Shown piece after piece: positions 13,801 through 25,999 of a stretch of DNA of 64,000 nt. The stretch comes from Cheilinus undulatus. Lineage: Eukaryota > Chordata > Actinopteri > Labriformes > Labridae. Location of the stretch: NCBI RefSeq assembly GCF_018320785.1, contig NC_054877.1, positions 20,070,329-20,134,328 of the forward strand, given 5' to 3'. A model generated the notes under the pieces. The model made no database searches, was not told the origin of the DNA, and was given only the letters and a program-made list of their open reading frames with translations. Numbering within the stretch: the stretch's first letter is position 1; each line of letters begins with the position of its first letter. Made by a program: the position numbers and the translations under genes.

Positions 13801-15629
13801 GCACAAAAAAGCACAGACTAAAGAAAGGACATTTTCTCCTCACTGCTTTGCCAACATTAACACTGTGGTTGACTCAGTGTGTCTGTGTAGGGGCATGTGT
13901 TCCTGTGTAGCCAATCAGATGCTATAAAAGACAAGCAGGAGTAAGGAGGGATGACATTGCTCAAGGCTCCTGTACCATTCAGTCTCCACACACAGAGAGA
14001 GAGGAGAAAGTGGAGCTATATAGACTTAAGTCACCAGTAACAATAAATTCTGTATAAATAAGGATGGTACCAAGTTGTGTAACATAGCTTTTATACAAAA
14101 CATTATGTGACATTTAGTCATTCTTTCAGTTTTATGGTTTATTCATTGTCCCCTTGCTCCATTTAGAGTTTGATTTATTTGGGAAATATTTTGACAAAGC
14201 AGTGTTATTTATTTTATTCGCTTTCCCAGATGTATGTCTAATATATTCATGCAACGGATATGAGTCAATCCGCATTTCAGGTTAGCTCTTACCTGCTGAC
14301 AGAGCTTTATGTTTTAAACTTTTGGGATGCTTAAATTATCAACCCTCAGACATAAGGGACAACACAATTACACACCCCAACAAAAAATCACTCTGCCAGA
14401 ACACACAATTCAGTCCGGCATTTCAACAGACATCCTAGATAGTTACGGGCAGCCATATACTAGGTTTTAACCTAGTCTTGTTCTCCTTCGCCCAGGTGAG
14501 AAGCTGATGGTGTCTGTGGATCAGGAGTGGCCTCGACACTAAGAACACAACAATTGTAGCCCATTTCCTGGACCCGTCTGTGAGTGGTGGCTCTTGAGTC
14601 TTTGTCTCGAGACTCAGTCAGCTCTTTGTGGAGCACTCCTGAGTTCTTAAAATTCTTTGACAATTCTCTGAAGGCTGAACTCACACCTGTTGCTATTGCA
14701 CCTTTTCCTATCACACTTTTCCCTTCCAGTCAACTTTCCATGAATGTGCTTTGGTATGGTACTCTGAGAACAGTTTGCCCTTTCAGCAATGGCCTTCTGT
14801 GGCTTACCCTCCTTGTGAAGGTGTCAATGATTGATTTCATACAGCCTGATAGTTTAAATCTAATTACTTTTATAAAACTGTACCACTGATATGTCTTAGA
14901 AAACCTCAGAGCTGTTTGATGGGTTGAGTGTTTATTTAATCCTCTAGGCCTCAGCTCCCATAGCACTTTATCTTAAGGGTCACATTGTGACAAAACATCG
15001 ACACAAGGGTCAGAACTTCTGTGGTGTTCCCCTGTTGCACAAGCAAAAGTTTTTGTAGATACTGTTGTTGCTTTGATACCATTACTCTAAAATCCAAAGA
15101 AGGTTATACACAAAAAAAATGAAGCAAAATCAGAATATTGCAGATGCTCGAAGGTGGTGAAAAGAGTGGGAAAACTTCAACATGACTGCACTATTTCACT
15201 CTTTCTATGAGATTATGACAATTTAAACTTTATGTAAAGTTAGGACAAAGGTCTGTGTGTATCAGAGAGTTGGCACTGGTGGGCCAGACCTGGGCCATGA
15301 GCCAGTGTTTTGGGATCACTGCTCTGGGTGTTCATTGTTTGCCAAATACTTAATCATAGTGCTGATAGGAAATAGTTGGTGATCAGATTTGTGGCACCAG
15401 TAACGTTGTCATACAAGTCAGCGCCCCAAGCTTTTTGGCAGCGATGGAAACCAGAGCTCCATCTTTAAAGATGCATGAGATGTCTAGAGATGGAGCCTCA
15501 GCCAGAGAGAGTGCTTCTGTGTCACGAGTGAAAGGAGAGGGAGGGCCCGTGTCGATGACAGTAAAAGTTGTCAGCGGCTGCAGTGAATTGACAGTGTGTA
15601 TGGGCAGGTGGGGGGCCTCCACCTGCTGA
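13801..15629 (+). other. Upstream region and 5' UTR of kncn
   Basis: No independent gene was recognised. Short ORFs at 14472-14966 lack support. The last ~210 bases (15420-15629) are GC-richer and are the likely 5' UTR of kncn, with an in-frame TGA directly before the start codon. The first exon boundary and promoter were not resolved. Confidence 0.4.
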
Positions 15630-15777
15630 ATGAACCCCGTCAGTGTTGGGGAGTACCATGGGTTGCGGGTGGGCTCGGCCCTGCTCAGCATTGTGGCAGG
15701 CTGCATCATCATCGGGGTGTCCAGGGAGTGTGACGCCGATGCTGTAGGAGGGATCTTCCTGGGAGCGGGGGGCCTCG
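15630..15777 (+). CDS. kncn: kncn exon 1
   Basis: Starts at ATG 15630 with a TGA codon immediately upstream in frame. It encodes membrane segment 1 and the start of segment 2. The donor is GGCCTCG|GTGAGT, phase 1. Confidence 0.87.
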
Positions 15778-18700
15778 GTGAGTGAGTGAGACCTTTCTAA
15801 GCTGCATTTTGTCATTTTTGAAAGCCCTTAGCTGAACCTCAAACATTTTAATGAATAAAACCAAACGACGTACCTCTTGATCTTTATGACTTATCTAACT
15901 TTACCAAAATCTCTTTTAAACAAGACAACATCTCTTTTGTGTGTTAGGAGCAATGGATTCCAGTGGTTGGTGTTGACATTGAGCTTCACTAGAAGGTGTC
16001 TTTCTGATGTTTTTGTAACTTTTTGTTCTCTTAAGGATACAACGAAAACTAAGTTATTCTGTATTATAACCCACTCTACATTGTTTGACAAATCAGGTAT
16101 TAAAGCAAAATGAATTCATGTTATACCCCACAGAATATATCACTATGAAACAACAATAATACAGTGCTATATTTACTTTGAGCTTAGACTCCAGCAGAAA
16201 GGAGGGTTTCCACTAAGGCAGTGTCTTACATATGATCACAATTAGATATTAAAGCTTCAGTTGAGTATTTTTAAGTGGTCATCAAACAGACTGAATTTGA
16301 TATGGCTGTCTCTTTCTGAACAATAAAACCAATCAAGATTACTAGCAACAAGATGAATAACTTCTTTGTTGTTTATTTTGATGCTTGAAAATGCTGTTGT
16401 GCAACAGGGTAGGTGGCAGACAAAGTGGTCAACAACAGAAACAGCTTTTTAAAGAAATCTACAACAGAGATAATCAATCCATGGATTGATCAATCCATCC
16501 ATCCATCTTGATAGTCATCCATCCATTGAGCCATCCCTTCAAACTGGTAGTCCATCTGTTCCTCCATCTTGGTAGCCATCCAAGCATCCAACCATCCATC
16601 TGTCAGTCCGTCGGTCCGTCCATCCATCCATCTAACGAGCCATCCGTCAATCTTGGTAGTCATCTGTTTGGCCCTCCATCCTTCCGTCTTTCTCCCATTC
16701 TCCAGTCTGTGGTAGTACTCCATCCATTGAGCCATTCCTTCACATAGGTTGTCTTTTCCTCTGTCTTGGTAGTCATACAACCTCTTCCATTCATCCATCA
16801 ATCCTTCCATCCATTCATCATGTTTACAGTTCCAGACTGGGGAGGCTCTGACTGTAGAATCTTCTACAGGGCAGTAGAATAGTTGTATTGACATCTTACA
16901 CACGAGGATTATTTTGGCAAATAGTTGGCTGTAAAAAGCCTGAGTTTGGACCACACAGCTCTGATTGGTAGGAGGTGCAAACCTTAACCATAACCTTTCC
17001 TGAAATGCTCTAGTTTGTGGCCTTCCTTTAACACGCACAGTGCAAAGTGAACAACAAAGAGTCCTGTCATGTCCACAGGGGGGCACCAGATCAACACAAA
17101 CTGAAAGTTCCTCCCAGGAGCTTCATTAAAAATGTCAGTTTTGCAATAACTGCTATAATTTTCTGAAATGCAGCAGCATTATCTGCCTCCAAAGAGAAAG
17201 TCTTAGGCCAGGATAAAAGAAGTTTTTGTTATCCTATTCTAATTTTGTATCAGGCCTTGATCACAATGAGGAGTGATTAAAAAAACAGTTTGATAGCTGT
17301 GACTTTTGACATTTTCCATTCAATATGACCATTTGATCCAGCAGTGTAACTGGAACTGTCTGAACTGTTTTCCTGGAGAGAAAGAGTGAAGGGCGAGCCT
17401 TCTGATGCAAGGAAGACAACATCAGCATGCATTGTTAATGTGAAATGTACTCTCACTGATAATTAAACCAGCTCTACATTATTCATTTGTGTCTTTAAGA
17501 AATATGCAAATCAAATCTATGCACAGTGGACTGTCAGAGATATTCACTGTGGCAGCACTAAGAAGCACATAGTGATTAGTTTATGTGCCTCTTTGCCTCC
17601 TCCAACACCTATGCTGACTAATGAGCATGAGCAGATTGTCTTCTTTTCACTCCTACTGCACTTTCATGACATTTTAAGCACATACATGCATCACAGCCAC
17701 CCTCAGGACCTGCCGGGCTTTAATGGCAGCTCTCCAGGCTTGTAAGGGGAACCAATAACTGTGTTGAATGGGAGTGCAGTGCCACTGAGAGCCACATGAG
17801 CCCTGTGGTTCAGATATTACCTTATTCTTCACGCAGAGTCTCTGGAACACTAAAAATAATCTGTAGACTGTTTCATCAAACAGTCTCACTGTTAGTGCAG
17901 GTTGGTGTGTACAACAATACAAGAGGTACCACCTTGAGGCTTGTAGGCGACATTTTTAATTTAAAACTTTTTATTGCAGACTCAGGCCGGCCACACTACA
18001 GGATTTTAAGTCCAATTTTAGGCAAGATTTGACTCCCCTAACGATTGTGGGGACGTATACCGACTGGAGCCTTGTCGCAAACAATTATTTGTCCGAGTAG
18101 TCTGCATGTGTGTGGTGTCAACACGATTGTTTTACTGCTCCAAATCGTGTCGTAGTCTCCCAGACCCTGAATCATAAATATCAAAAATGTTTTATATTTA
18201 CGATTCTAGGTCATAGTGCGGCTGACGGAGTACCAACAACAACCAATGAGAGTGAGCAAACCGGGTGGCGTCACCAGACGGATTAAACGTACTTTCACCG
18301 CTAACAACCAAAAACACAACTGTACCTTAATTCCAGCCAGGATTTCGTTCCGAATCTTACCCTTGTTTTATGTTTTTTTTTTTGCTGTACCTGTAACGCA
18401 TGCCAGGACAGCCTGTTGTGGAGAGACAGCAACAGACATCCATGTTTTTTTCTGAAGTCACATGATCATGAGAGGTTGTAGGCAGGTGTGTGGTCTCCAG
18501 TGATCTGACAATCTGGCTGAGTCATCTAGTTTGTGCGTTCAGAGGATTAAAGATGAAAGATCATTTGAAACTGTCCTCATGTCTGTGGTCTCCCACGTTT
18601 TTAAAATCATTTCAGATTAAAATTCATCAAGTGTGTGGCCGGCCTGAAGCAGATGAAATTATGAGATGGAAATATATTCCAGTATGCCAGTGATTAAATT

Positions 18701-21700
18701 AGAGAGGTTTTAATACCAAAACATTAAAACACACCATGTAATACTGATGCCTCTTTATGACCTACAAAAGTAAGTGAGACCATCAGTGACAACATCGATT
18801 GTTTCTATAAAGTTATTTGTAATGGCTTAAATCGGGGGTATTGGGGGAGGGGGACGGGGTCCAATGGCAAGCTTAAACTGCAAGATTGATTCTAACCTTT
18901 TTTTTTTTTCATCTAAAATTGAGACAAATTTCTGTGGTTAGTTTGTGTTTATAATAAATTATAAATAAAAGAATACCGAAAGAAAAGGAAGATTTTCTTG
19001 CTTTTAACATCAAATTAATTCTGCTTTTTGTTTCCCAGGTCTGCTCATATCGATCTACCCTTTCATAAAAGCCTGGCTGAACATCAACCATATCCTCCCG
19101 TCCTTTGGTAAGTGGTTTGATGTTGAACAATGAAAGATAATCTTTATTTTGCTGTGTAATCACATTTTTGGCAAGCTTTGGGTGATGGAAAACTCAATAA
19201 CTTGCATACTAGTCAATACTGGCGTGGGGTGAAATAGGTCAGCAGCACTTACAGATGTTTTCAAATCAATCTCAGTGTAATGTCATAATGTGGTAGGTAG
19301 ATGTAAAAAGTCCTACATGAAATGAAAGTTCTTTGAGGTAAAAGTGAAGCTCAAATGGAGTCAGCCATCTTGAATTTACTGCGTAGGTTTTAGTAAAGTA
19401 ACTTAAAAACTTCACAGTGATTCCTTGGTTTTTGAGATGGAAAATTGTGAAGCATATGACATTTCTTTGCGTGCTTTAATGTTATGTTATGGGACTTTTT
19501 CTTAAAGATAAAATGCAATTGAGATGGCCTAGTAGTTATATTGTGCCCCATGTGCGAGGGTGGCCCGGGTTCAAGTATGAACTGGGACTCCTTTCCTGTA
19601 TGTCTCTTCCACCCACTGTCCCCTGTCAATTAAAGGCATAAAAAGCCCAAAAATATATCTTTAAAAATGTTTAAAAACTAAAACAGAAATTTTTAACTAG
19701 ACTTATATGGTCCAGTCTGCCTATTTAAATGAAATGTACATTTTATGGGACACAACAACGTGGCATTTAAGTTGCCTGTGCTCTGTAACTCCAAATTATT
19801 GAGACGTTAAATATTTGCTTTGTTCAGGTTTTGTCCAATGACAAAAAAAGTCAGTGAGAGGCCCTTTTTGCTTGCAAATTGTTTTAGATCTGATTACGCT
19901 TCAAAACTTTGTTCTTTTATCGCTTTGTAGTGAGAAAAGTCTAAGTTTGACACAACACAATAAAAATGCACTTAAATGACTTTAACTTCCCAGGCAACTT
20001 CAGAGTGCACCCGACACCGGCCAACCCCGCTCCTGATCCTCCTTTAGAGGCTTTAAGAAGAGAAGGTGAGTTAATTCTTAACATGCAGAGAAAACGTGCG
20101 CAGTGTACAATTTTCACGGTTTTTTAACATCATGATGCACAATCAAGTTCATGTTCATAATTCTTTAAACACAGCAAACACAGCAGTGGACACTCCAGAG
20201 AGCCAATAGTTAACATCAGTGACAGAGGTGTTGTTATTGCTCAGCATCAGTCATCTCACGTCTCACAGGGAGCAGATTTACAGTATAATGTGAAAACAAC
20301 ACGTTTTCCTTTCTCATATCCACTTTCTCTTGACCTCTCTTGTTTTGGTTAAATTATAAGGCATTTCTGAGACCATCTTTTTTTTTGCTCAAATTTTGGC
20401 GACAGGTCTGTGGTCATTACTTTTAGTCAAATTTAAAACTGGTTCCATGACCGGTGATACTTCACTAAATTTGGGGACAAGGTCTGCAGAAATGCCTTTT
20501 TCAGTCAAATAATGATTCAGGTCCTCCATTGTTAATTGTTTTGCTCAAATTTGAGTAAATTTGTCGTGATATTTTTGCTCGCATTTTTTAGACAGAGATT
20601 GCTTTTTTAACTTAAATTTGGTGACAGGTTTGCAGTCTTGACTTTTTGGGACAAATTTTAAGTCTACGTTTTTTCTGCTATCATCACTTTTTGGCTTAAA
20701 TTTTGTGACTGGACCATGGTCATAAATTTTTATCAAATTTTGAGTTGTCTCTGTGGCCAACCATTCATTGCTCAGATTTGGTGACAGGTCCAACGTCACG
20801 GCCTTCTGGTTAGATTCTGATCCAGGTCTGTGATGGTCAATTTTTTTGCTCAAATTTGAGTCTCGACTTTTCAGTCTAATTTTGAGTTGTTTCCTCCTGT
20901 ATTGATTTTCTGCTCAAATTTGACAACAGGTCCAAGCTCATGACTTGTTTATCAAATTCTGAGTCGTTTTCCCAATCAACAATTTTTGTGCCCAAATTTG
21001 GTGACGGAGTAGATCTTAAATGTTATTAGTTTAATTGTTTTTAGTGAGGGATGGACACAAGGCCAAATGATCTTGACCCTTTAACTTCCAAAATCGACAT
21101 TTTTGCAAAGTTTGAAAAAAATCTGTCAAGTGTTCTGGAAATATTGCTTTCACAAACAGAGGATAATCCCATTGCCTGATGACTTTGACCTATGAACATT
21201 ACTTTGGACAAGAGACAATGTGCTAAGAGGATATGAATTAAATTTAGTAATGCTTACTTATGCATATACATTGCATACTAAAGCAAATCAAACACAGAAT
21301 TTCAATTACATGTTCATTAATTTGCATATTTAAAAAATGTCACCTCCAAATCAAATGTTGACATAAACTGTGGGTCAGGACTGATGCAGTGATAATGTGG
21401 GCTATTATTATCAGAGTGAAAAACTGTATGGGAGGCCATTTCGAGCCTTCATTTTCTACTTGTTAGAGAATCATCATCATTCTCTATTATTCCCCTTCAA
21501 TGCACATCAACGTTTATTTTGATGCTGCAGCTGCTCAAACACACCTAAAACAGCTCTTCATTCAATCCAGACTCAAACACTGGAGACAGATTATCCTGTG
21601 AATACAGGTGAATAAATAGCAGAAAACAAAAGAATACATGTGCCAACCCCAATAATAGGATACAGCTCTCAGATTTGCACAGATTGATGAAACGTGTATT

Positions 21701-24603
21701 ATAAATGTTAAGTGTATTTTTCTGCTCTCCTGTTTTCTTGGCAGGCACTCAGAGTCAACTAAACCTGGAACGCTCCAAAAGTCGCATGGGGACGTTTGTA
21801 GAGGGAGGACCAATGACTGAGACTAACGCAGAAGAAGGGTATGAGGCCAATAATAGATCCTGTGAACTATGTACTTGAAGAGGATTAGTAATGAAACACA
21901 AAGAAAGAGGTGGTTTGATGTTCCTACAGAGCAGGAAAGGGATAGGGTCTTTTACTGATGCTCAAAACCACTCAGAGGTTTGAGTTCATGTTCTATCTAG
22001 GTCATTCCCCAAACTTCACCATGACAGTTTTTCCTGAAAGATAAAGTCCTTTGAGATCTTCAGATGTGACAGGGCCAAAGTTTGGAGAATGTTAAGTACA
22101 TAATAGGTTTTTTTGGTAAAATCTAATGTGGATATTTTGTGGATATATTGAGCACACTCGTGACAGCATTAGATTTCCTATAATGAAGGCCAAAATACTG
22201 CATATGAACCTCAGTAATAAGGCATAATAATAATAATGCTAATAATAGTTGTTGATGGTTTTGGAAGAGACAAACAGTATATAAAGTCAATAGTTTGGTT
22301 GACTTGTTTTAAATAGATTGAGCTTTCTTTTGTTTTAAAGGTTCCTAAAAAGTTCACGCTATGCTATTTGACATGATGTTTCTAGCCAGTATCAACTAAA
22401 ACAGAAGTTTTTTCTGGTGTATCGCAGATTCTCATATAGATGCCCACAGATGAGTAAACCTAAACCACAAAGATTTTTACTGCCCCATTCTCTGGTCCAC
22501 AAAGCTTCATGCTGTAGTGGGTTTTCTTTATTAACTGCAACAATCAGCTTCCTCCTATAGTCAGAGACATAATGTTCAGTAGCTTTATTGAAATCATTAA
22601 AAGGCTGTGATGCTTCTCTGCCAGATGTAACCAATGCACCATTCCAGAGCAGTGCAATGTTTGCTGACACTTCAGTGTTTGCTTCCATCATTTTCATTCA
22701 AGTTATGGATTTGAGGTCTACACTGATGTTTAGATTAAATGATAAACTTAAGTTTAAGGCAACATACTGTGACTGTATTTGATACAAACAGGATCTAAAA
22801 AAATAAGGTCAAACTTTGACTTTCAAAAGAGAAAACTGTTCTCCATTTTAAAAGTAGAAGAGTCACCTTGGATGTTGTTGCTTTGATGAGGCACAAGGCT
22901 GCCCATAAGGGGGGATAAAGGGAAGAGCTTTCTGGGGCCCAGACAACGAGGGGGGCCATGGAGGTCAGCAAAGTCATGGTCCACCGTCAAAGCAGTAGGG
23001 GTGGGAGAAAAAAATCAATACAGCATAGTATTGCGATATTTTGTCTGGGGATATATCGTACCATCACCTCTACCAAGTATTGATTTTTTTTTTTTTTTTT
23101 CGAATTAATTGCTTGTGGAAAAATAGAGTCAATTGTTTTTTAGGTCAACAGAGGTGTCAGTCATTGAGCAGGAGAAAGTTAGTACAACAAACATGGCAGC
23201 ACCAGGGGAAGGACATTAGGAATGCAAGCAGGGCCCGAATGAGATGGACATGACACATGAGGTTTGCAAGAAGTGCTGCATGAAAATAAAATACTGCAGA
23301 AAGATGACAAACAAGAGGGCAGGACTAATGCTAAATTAGCTAAACAGTTAAAAAAAAAGGTATACCTTGCAATATAGCAATATATTGCTTCGCAATACTC
23401 GCTGTATTGTAAAATGTTGAAAAATTGCAATATCAAATCATGACCCAAGTATCGTGATAATATATCGTGGGGCCACTAGTGACTCCCACCCCTGAAAGGC
23501 ATGCTATGATAACCATATTTCATTTTAAACCTGAATAATTACTACTCTTATCTGTGATGGTAACTTTGGTTTGAACCCAGAAGCGACACACAGACTAGAC
23601 ATTTTATTTATAAGCGCTTTTCTGAACACTCAAAGTCACTTTACAGATAAAACAAAGCACAATAAAAACAACAGATAAAAGCAACACAGCCTTAGAAAAT
23701 GACAAAATCTTTTCAAAGAACAGAGCTAGAGCGAGATCCTTTTACCATGCTGGTTAAGGCATACTTTGGCAACTTCCACTTTTCAGCCAGGTGAATATGA
23801 GCTGGAGCTGATTGCTTCACATTGTTTGCAGCTGTGTAGCAGGAGAGCTCTTGTGCCTCTAACCACTCTCACCAGCCTGCAACAAAGGGATAAAAATCAG
23901 AAACAGCCAGCCTTCCAAACTACAACAAAATGCAAAAATCAAATCATCACTAGAAGAAAAAATAAACACAAGTCCAACCGTTACACTTAACAAAACAACA
24001 ATTTCATTTTTTATATATTTATATTGAAATATATAGCCTTCTGCAAAATTAAATACATGGCAGTAAATCACATCTGGGTAGGGCCCATTGTCTGGATTTA
24101 TCCGGGGCCCACCCAACTCCGTGGGCAGGCCTGATGAGGCAGATCTATTACATCACTTATTAACCATATTCACAATTTCTTCTCTATGACACCAAACATA
24201 TTTAAATATTACTAATATCACAAACCATAGTATATATCTTTCAATGAAAACAGCCATTTAAATGTTACGATTTAACTTTTGGGTTCATTCATTTAACTTT
24301 ATGCCAATGTATTAGATATACTGTAAGCCAGTACACTTGTCGTGCTCTGCAGTTATTTTAAAACTATTTTTGGTAGAGGTTGACTTCAGGGAAATAAAGC
24401 AATATGAATGTCAAAAACCAAAGAAAGACATGGTAAACAACATCCTGTTGGCAAGTAATTGTTGTTTATATGAAAGATATGATACACAATATCTTGGTTA
24501 TGCGAGTCATGCTGTGTTGTGTTGTAGGACTTCTTCGGACATGCCGGACGTCTTATCAAGACGCAAACTAAAGCAGTCACCTTCTGATCAGGACCTGCCA
24601 TGA
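15630..24603 (+). CDS. kncn: kncn, kinocilin (five exons)
   Basis: Kinocilin is a small membrane protein of the kinocilium and cuticular plate of inner-ear hair cells. The exons 15630-15777, 19039-19107, 19994-20065, 21745-21838 and 24528-24603 join in frame to 153 codons with TGA. The N-terminus reads MNPVSVGEYHGLRVGSALLS and IVAGCIIIGVS (membrane segment 1, about residues 14-30), then a second segment across exons 1-2 (GGIFLGAGGLG|LLISIYPFIKAWL). NINHILPSFGNFRVHP matches human NLDHILPTIGSLRIHP. The tail is polar (MTETNAEEG, SSDMPDVLSRRKLK). Human kinocilin is shorter, so the C-terminal extension may be fish-specific. All splice sites are GT-AG with matching phases. A TGA precedes the ATG in frame. 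AATAAA is at 24735-24740. Introns carry several transposons. Confidence 0.88.
16490..16830. repeat. (CATC)n-derived minisatellite in kncn intron 1
   Basis: Degenerate CCATCCATC repeats. The minus-strand translation is a Trp/Met/Asp-rich low-complexity ORF and is not a gene. Confidence 0.85.
17400..17660. promoter_or_regulatory. Candidate conserved noncoding element in kncn intron 1
   Basis: Unique-looking, mixed composition, rich in homeodomain-type TAAT and ATTA sites and with a perfect octamer ATGCAAAT at 17503-17510. This is what developmental enhancers look like, but conservation has not been tested. Confidence 0.35.
17983..18646. mobile_element. Nonautonomous DNA transposon with 14-bp perfect inverted termini
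   Basis: The left end CAGGCCGGCCACAC (17983-17996) and right end GTGTGGCCGGCCTG (18633-18646) are exact inverted repeats. The interior has no transposase. No clean target duplication was seen; GCAGA occurs on both sides but not adjacent. The superfamily is not assigned (hAT-like CAGG start). Confidence 0.75.
19039..19107 (+). CDS. kncn: kncn exon 2
   Basis: Acceptor TTTCCCAG|GT, donor TCCTTTG|GTAAGT. Reads LLISIYPFIKAWLNINHILP and then SF, the best-conserved kinocilin block. Confidence 0.9.
19518..19672 (+). mobile_element. tRNA-derived SINE (short type)
   Basis: Head GGCCTAGTAGTTATATTGTG and a B-box-like GGGTTCAAGTATG, followed by the body TCCTTTCCTGTATGTCTCTT and the tail TTAAAGGCATAAAAAGCCC. 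The same family recurs at 46685-46862 and in reverse at 54548-54725. Confidence 0.75.
19994..20065 (+). CDS. kncn: kncn exon 3
   Basis: Acceptor CTTCCCAG|GC, donor AGAAG|GTGAGT. Reads NFRVHPTPANPAPDPPLEAL and then RRE. It corresponds to the human SLRIHPHPG region. Confidence 0.85.
20380..21005. repeat. ~77-bp tandem repeat in kncn intron 3
   Basis: About eight diverged units, each opening with a CTCAAATTTGGTGACAGGTC-like core. Cores start near 20387, 20465, 20543, 20618, 20695, 20772, 20849, 20912 and 20991. A minus-strand ORF of 102 codons (20545-20853) runs through it with repeats such as GPVTKFKPKS and KPVTKFKLKK; it is a product of the periodicity. Confidence 0.8.
21745..21838 (+). CDS. 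kncn: kncn exon 4
   Basis: Acceptor CTTGGCAG|GC, donor GAAGAAGG|GTATGA. Reads TQSQLNLERSKSRMGTFVEG and then GPMTETNAEE. It fits frame and phase with exons 3 and 5. Confidence 0.75.
22894..24133. mobile_element. hAT-type element with perfect 8-bp target duplication
   Basis: The termini CAAGGCTGCCC and GGGCAGGCCTG are imperfect inverted repeats. The duplication ATGAGGCA is exact on both sides (22886-22893 and 24134-24141). The 1240-bp interior holds no intact transposase, contains a second element (22993-23494) and a dispersed-repeat fragment at about 23600-23690. It lies in kncn intron 4. Confidence 0.85.
22993..23494. mobile_element. Nested TA-rich MITE with GGGGTGGGAG ends
   Basis: The left end AGGGGTGGGAG and right end CTCCCACCCCT are inverted. 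Subterminal CGATAT/ATATCG-rich sequences (ATATATCGTACC and CGTGATAATATATCGTGG) face each other. This terminus type is familiar from fish hAT elements. It is nested in the 22894-24133 element. Confidence 0.7.
24528..24603 (+). CDS. kncn: kncn exon 5 (terminal)
   Basis: Acceptor GTTGTAG|G. Reads TSSDMPDVLSRRKLKQSPSD and then QDLP with TGA at 24601-24603. The polyadenylation signal is at 24735-24740. Confidence 0.75.
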
Positions 24604-24740
24604 TGTCATTTCATCACCTGACTGACCATTAATATTCTGCTAATCATCAGCATGAAGCTTCTCTTAAATGTATGAGAAATTAATATGTGATTCTTTCTGT
24701 TTTTCCCCTTCATTTTATTGTCCTTATGTGTTTTAATAAA

Positions 24741-25995
24741 CATTTCTGAACACTGGATTGTAACTGAGTGAAGTGTTTCCATATTTCCTCACACCAGATG
24801 AAGCAAATTAAGCCCGGTAGTGCCACTTGTGTGCAGCTCATCTCATCTCTGCACAGTGTTCTCAACCAGCAATTAAGATATCATTACGGTCGTTATGTGA
24901 TGAAGGGAAATGTGCTCTGTTCAGCTCAAGCCCCCCTGCTCGTGTATGTCATAAGCAAAAGAAATTGGAATCCACACATGCATACATAGATATACGCATA
25001 CACAGAAAAATAGCTTCATCCATGGCCTGCGCACTGTGAACTGCATCCCCACAGTGAAGCATAATACATTGATATTCAGGACAACACAGGCAGGATGGCT
25101 GCTGCATGTGAAGAATGCCGGGCTCTGTCAAAACTGTGGCATTCTAAGAGGCTAAGGATGCAGCCTAAACATGCCTAAAAGCCGTGCACAGCCGTGTACA
25201 TGTTTGACTTCATATGTCTTGAGAAATTAAGACTGAACAACTAATATCTATAAACTCAGACTTGATTGATAATAAGTCAAATATAATCTCTTCAATACAT
25301 ATTAAATGCCTACCAGCCACAGAGTTTTTTTTTTAACCTTTAGTTGTTCTTATCAAGCAACAAACTCTGTGGCTCTAATATTGTGTAATGTAAAAACGCA
25401 AAAACGGCAGCTTCTCGAGTGTCCACTAGAGGCTGGCTGTAGAAACACCAGAGGTCACTTACAAGCCATGTTTAAATGCTGATCTTTAAAGTAGAAATAA
25501 ACATGATAAGAGCCTGGTTGAAAAAATATTTTTAAAGAAAAAGTTCATGTCTATAGGCACACATTGTACAGGTAAATAAAAAAAATATTACTACAAGACA
25601 GCACGGTGTAGCTGTTTGTCAGGAGTCTTAAGACCCACCTCAGCTCCATCACTAAGTCTGTATCCAGGCTGACCAAACATGAGTATTAGACAGCGATTTT
25701 GACATGACAACTGCTGCGGATAAGCTTCAAAAGCCCCCTTCATATGCCGAATTGCTGACTTCACTAAAACTTTGTTCCAATATTTTCTGCATTCAATGCT
25801 CATTATTATGCAAAGTAATATATTTACCGTTGAGAAGGCAATATGTTATAACTGAGGAACTCTTGATAAAGTTTATCATCAAAAATGTTCACAGGATGTA
25901 ATGGCCAACCATGATGACAAGAAGAATGGAAGTAGATTCAGCTTTACAAGTTATCACTATAAATATAATTTCAGCCATATGCAGCATCTGGATAA
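24741..25995. other. Intergenic DNA downstream of kncn
   Basis: No gene or clear repeat recognised. A short inverted pair, CCACAGAGTTTTTT at about 25318 and CAACAAACTCTGTGG at about 25358, could form a stem. Confidence 0.3.
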
Positions 25996-25999
25996 CCTT

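Noticed and set aside
16490-17086. 198-codon minus-strand ORF rich in WMDGWMD
   Set aside because: Translation of a CATC minisatellite; low complexity, with no start or splice context.
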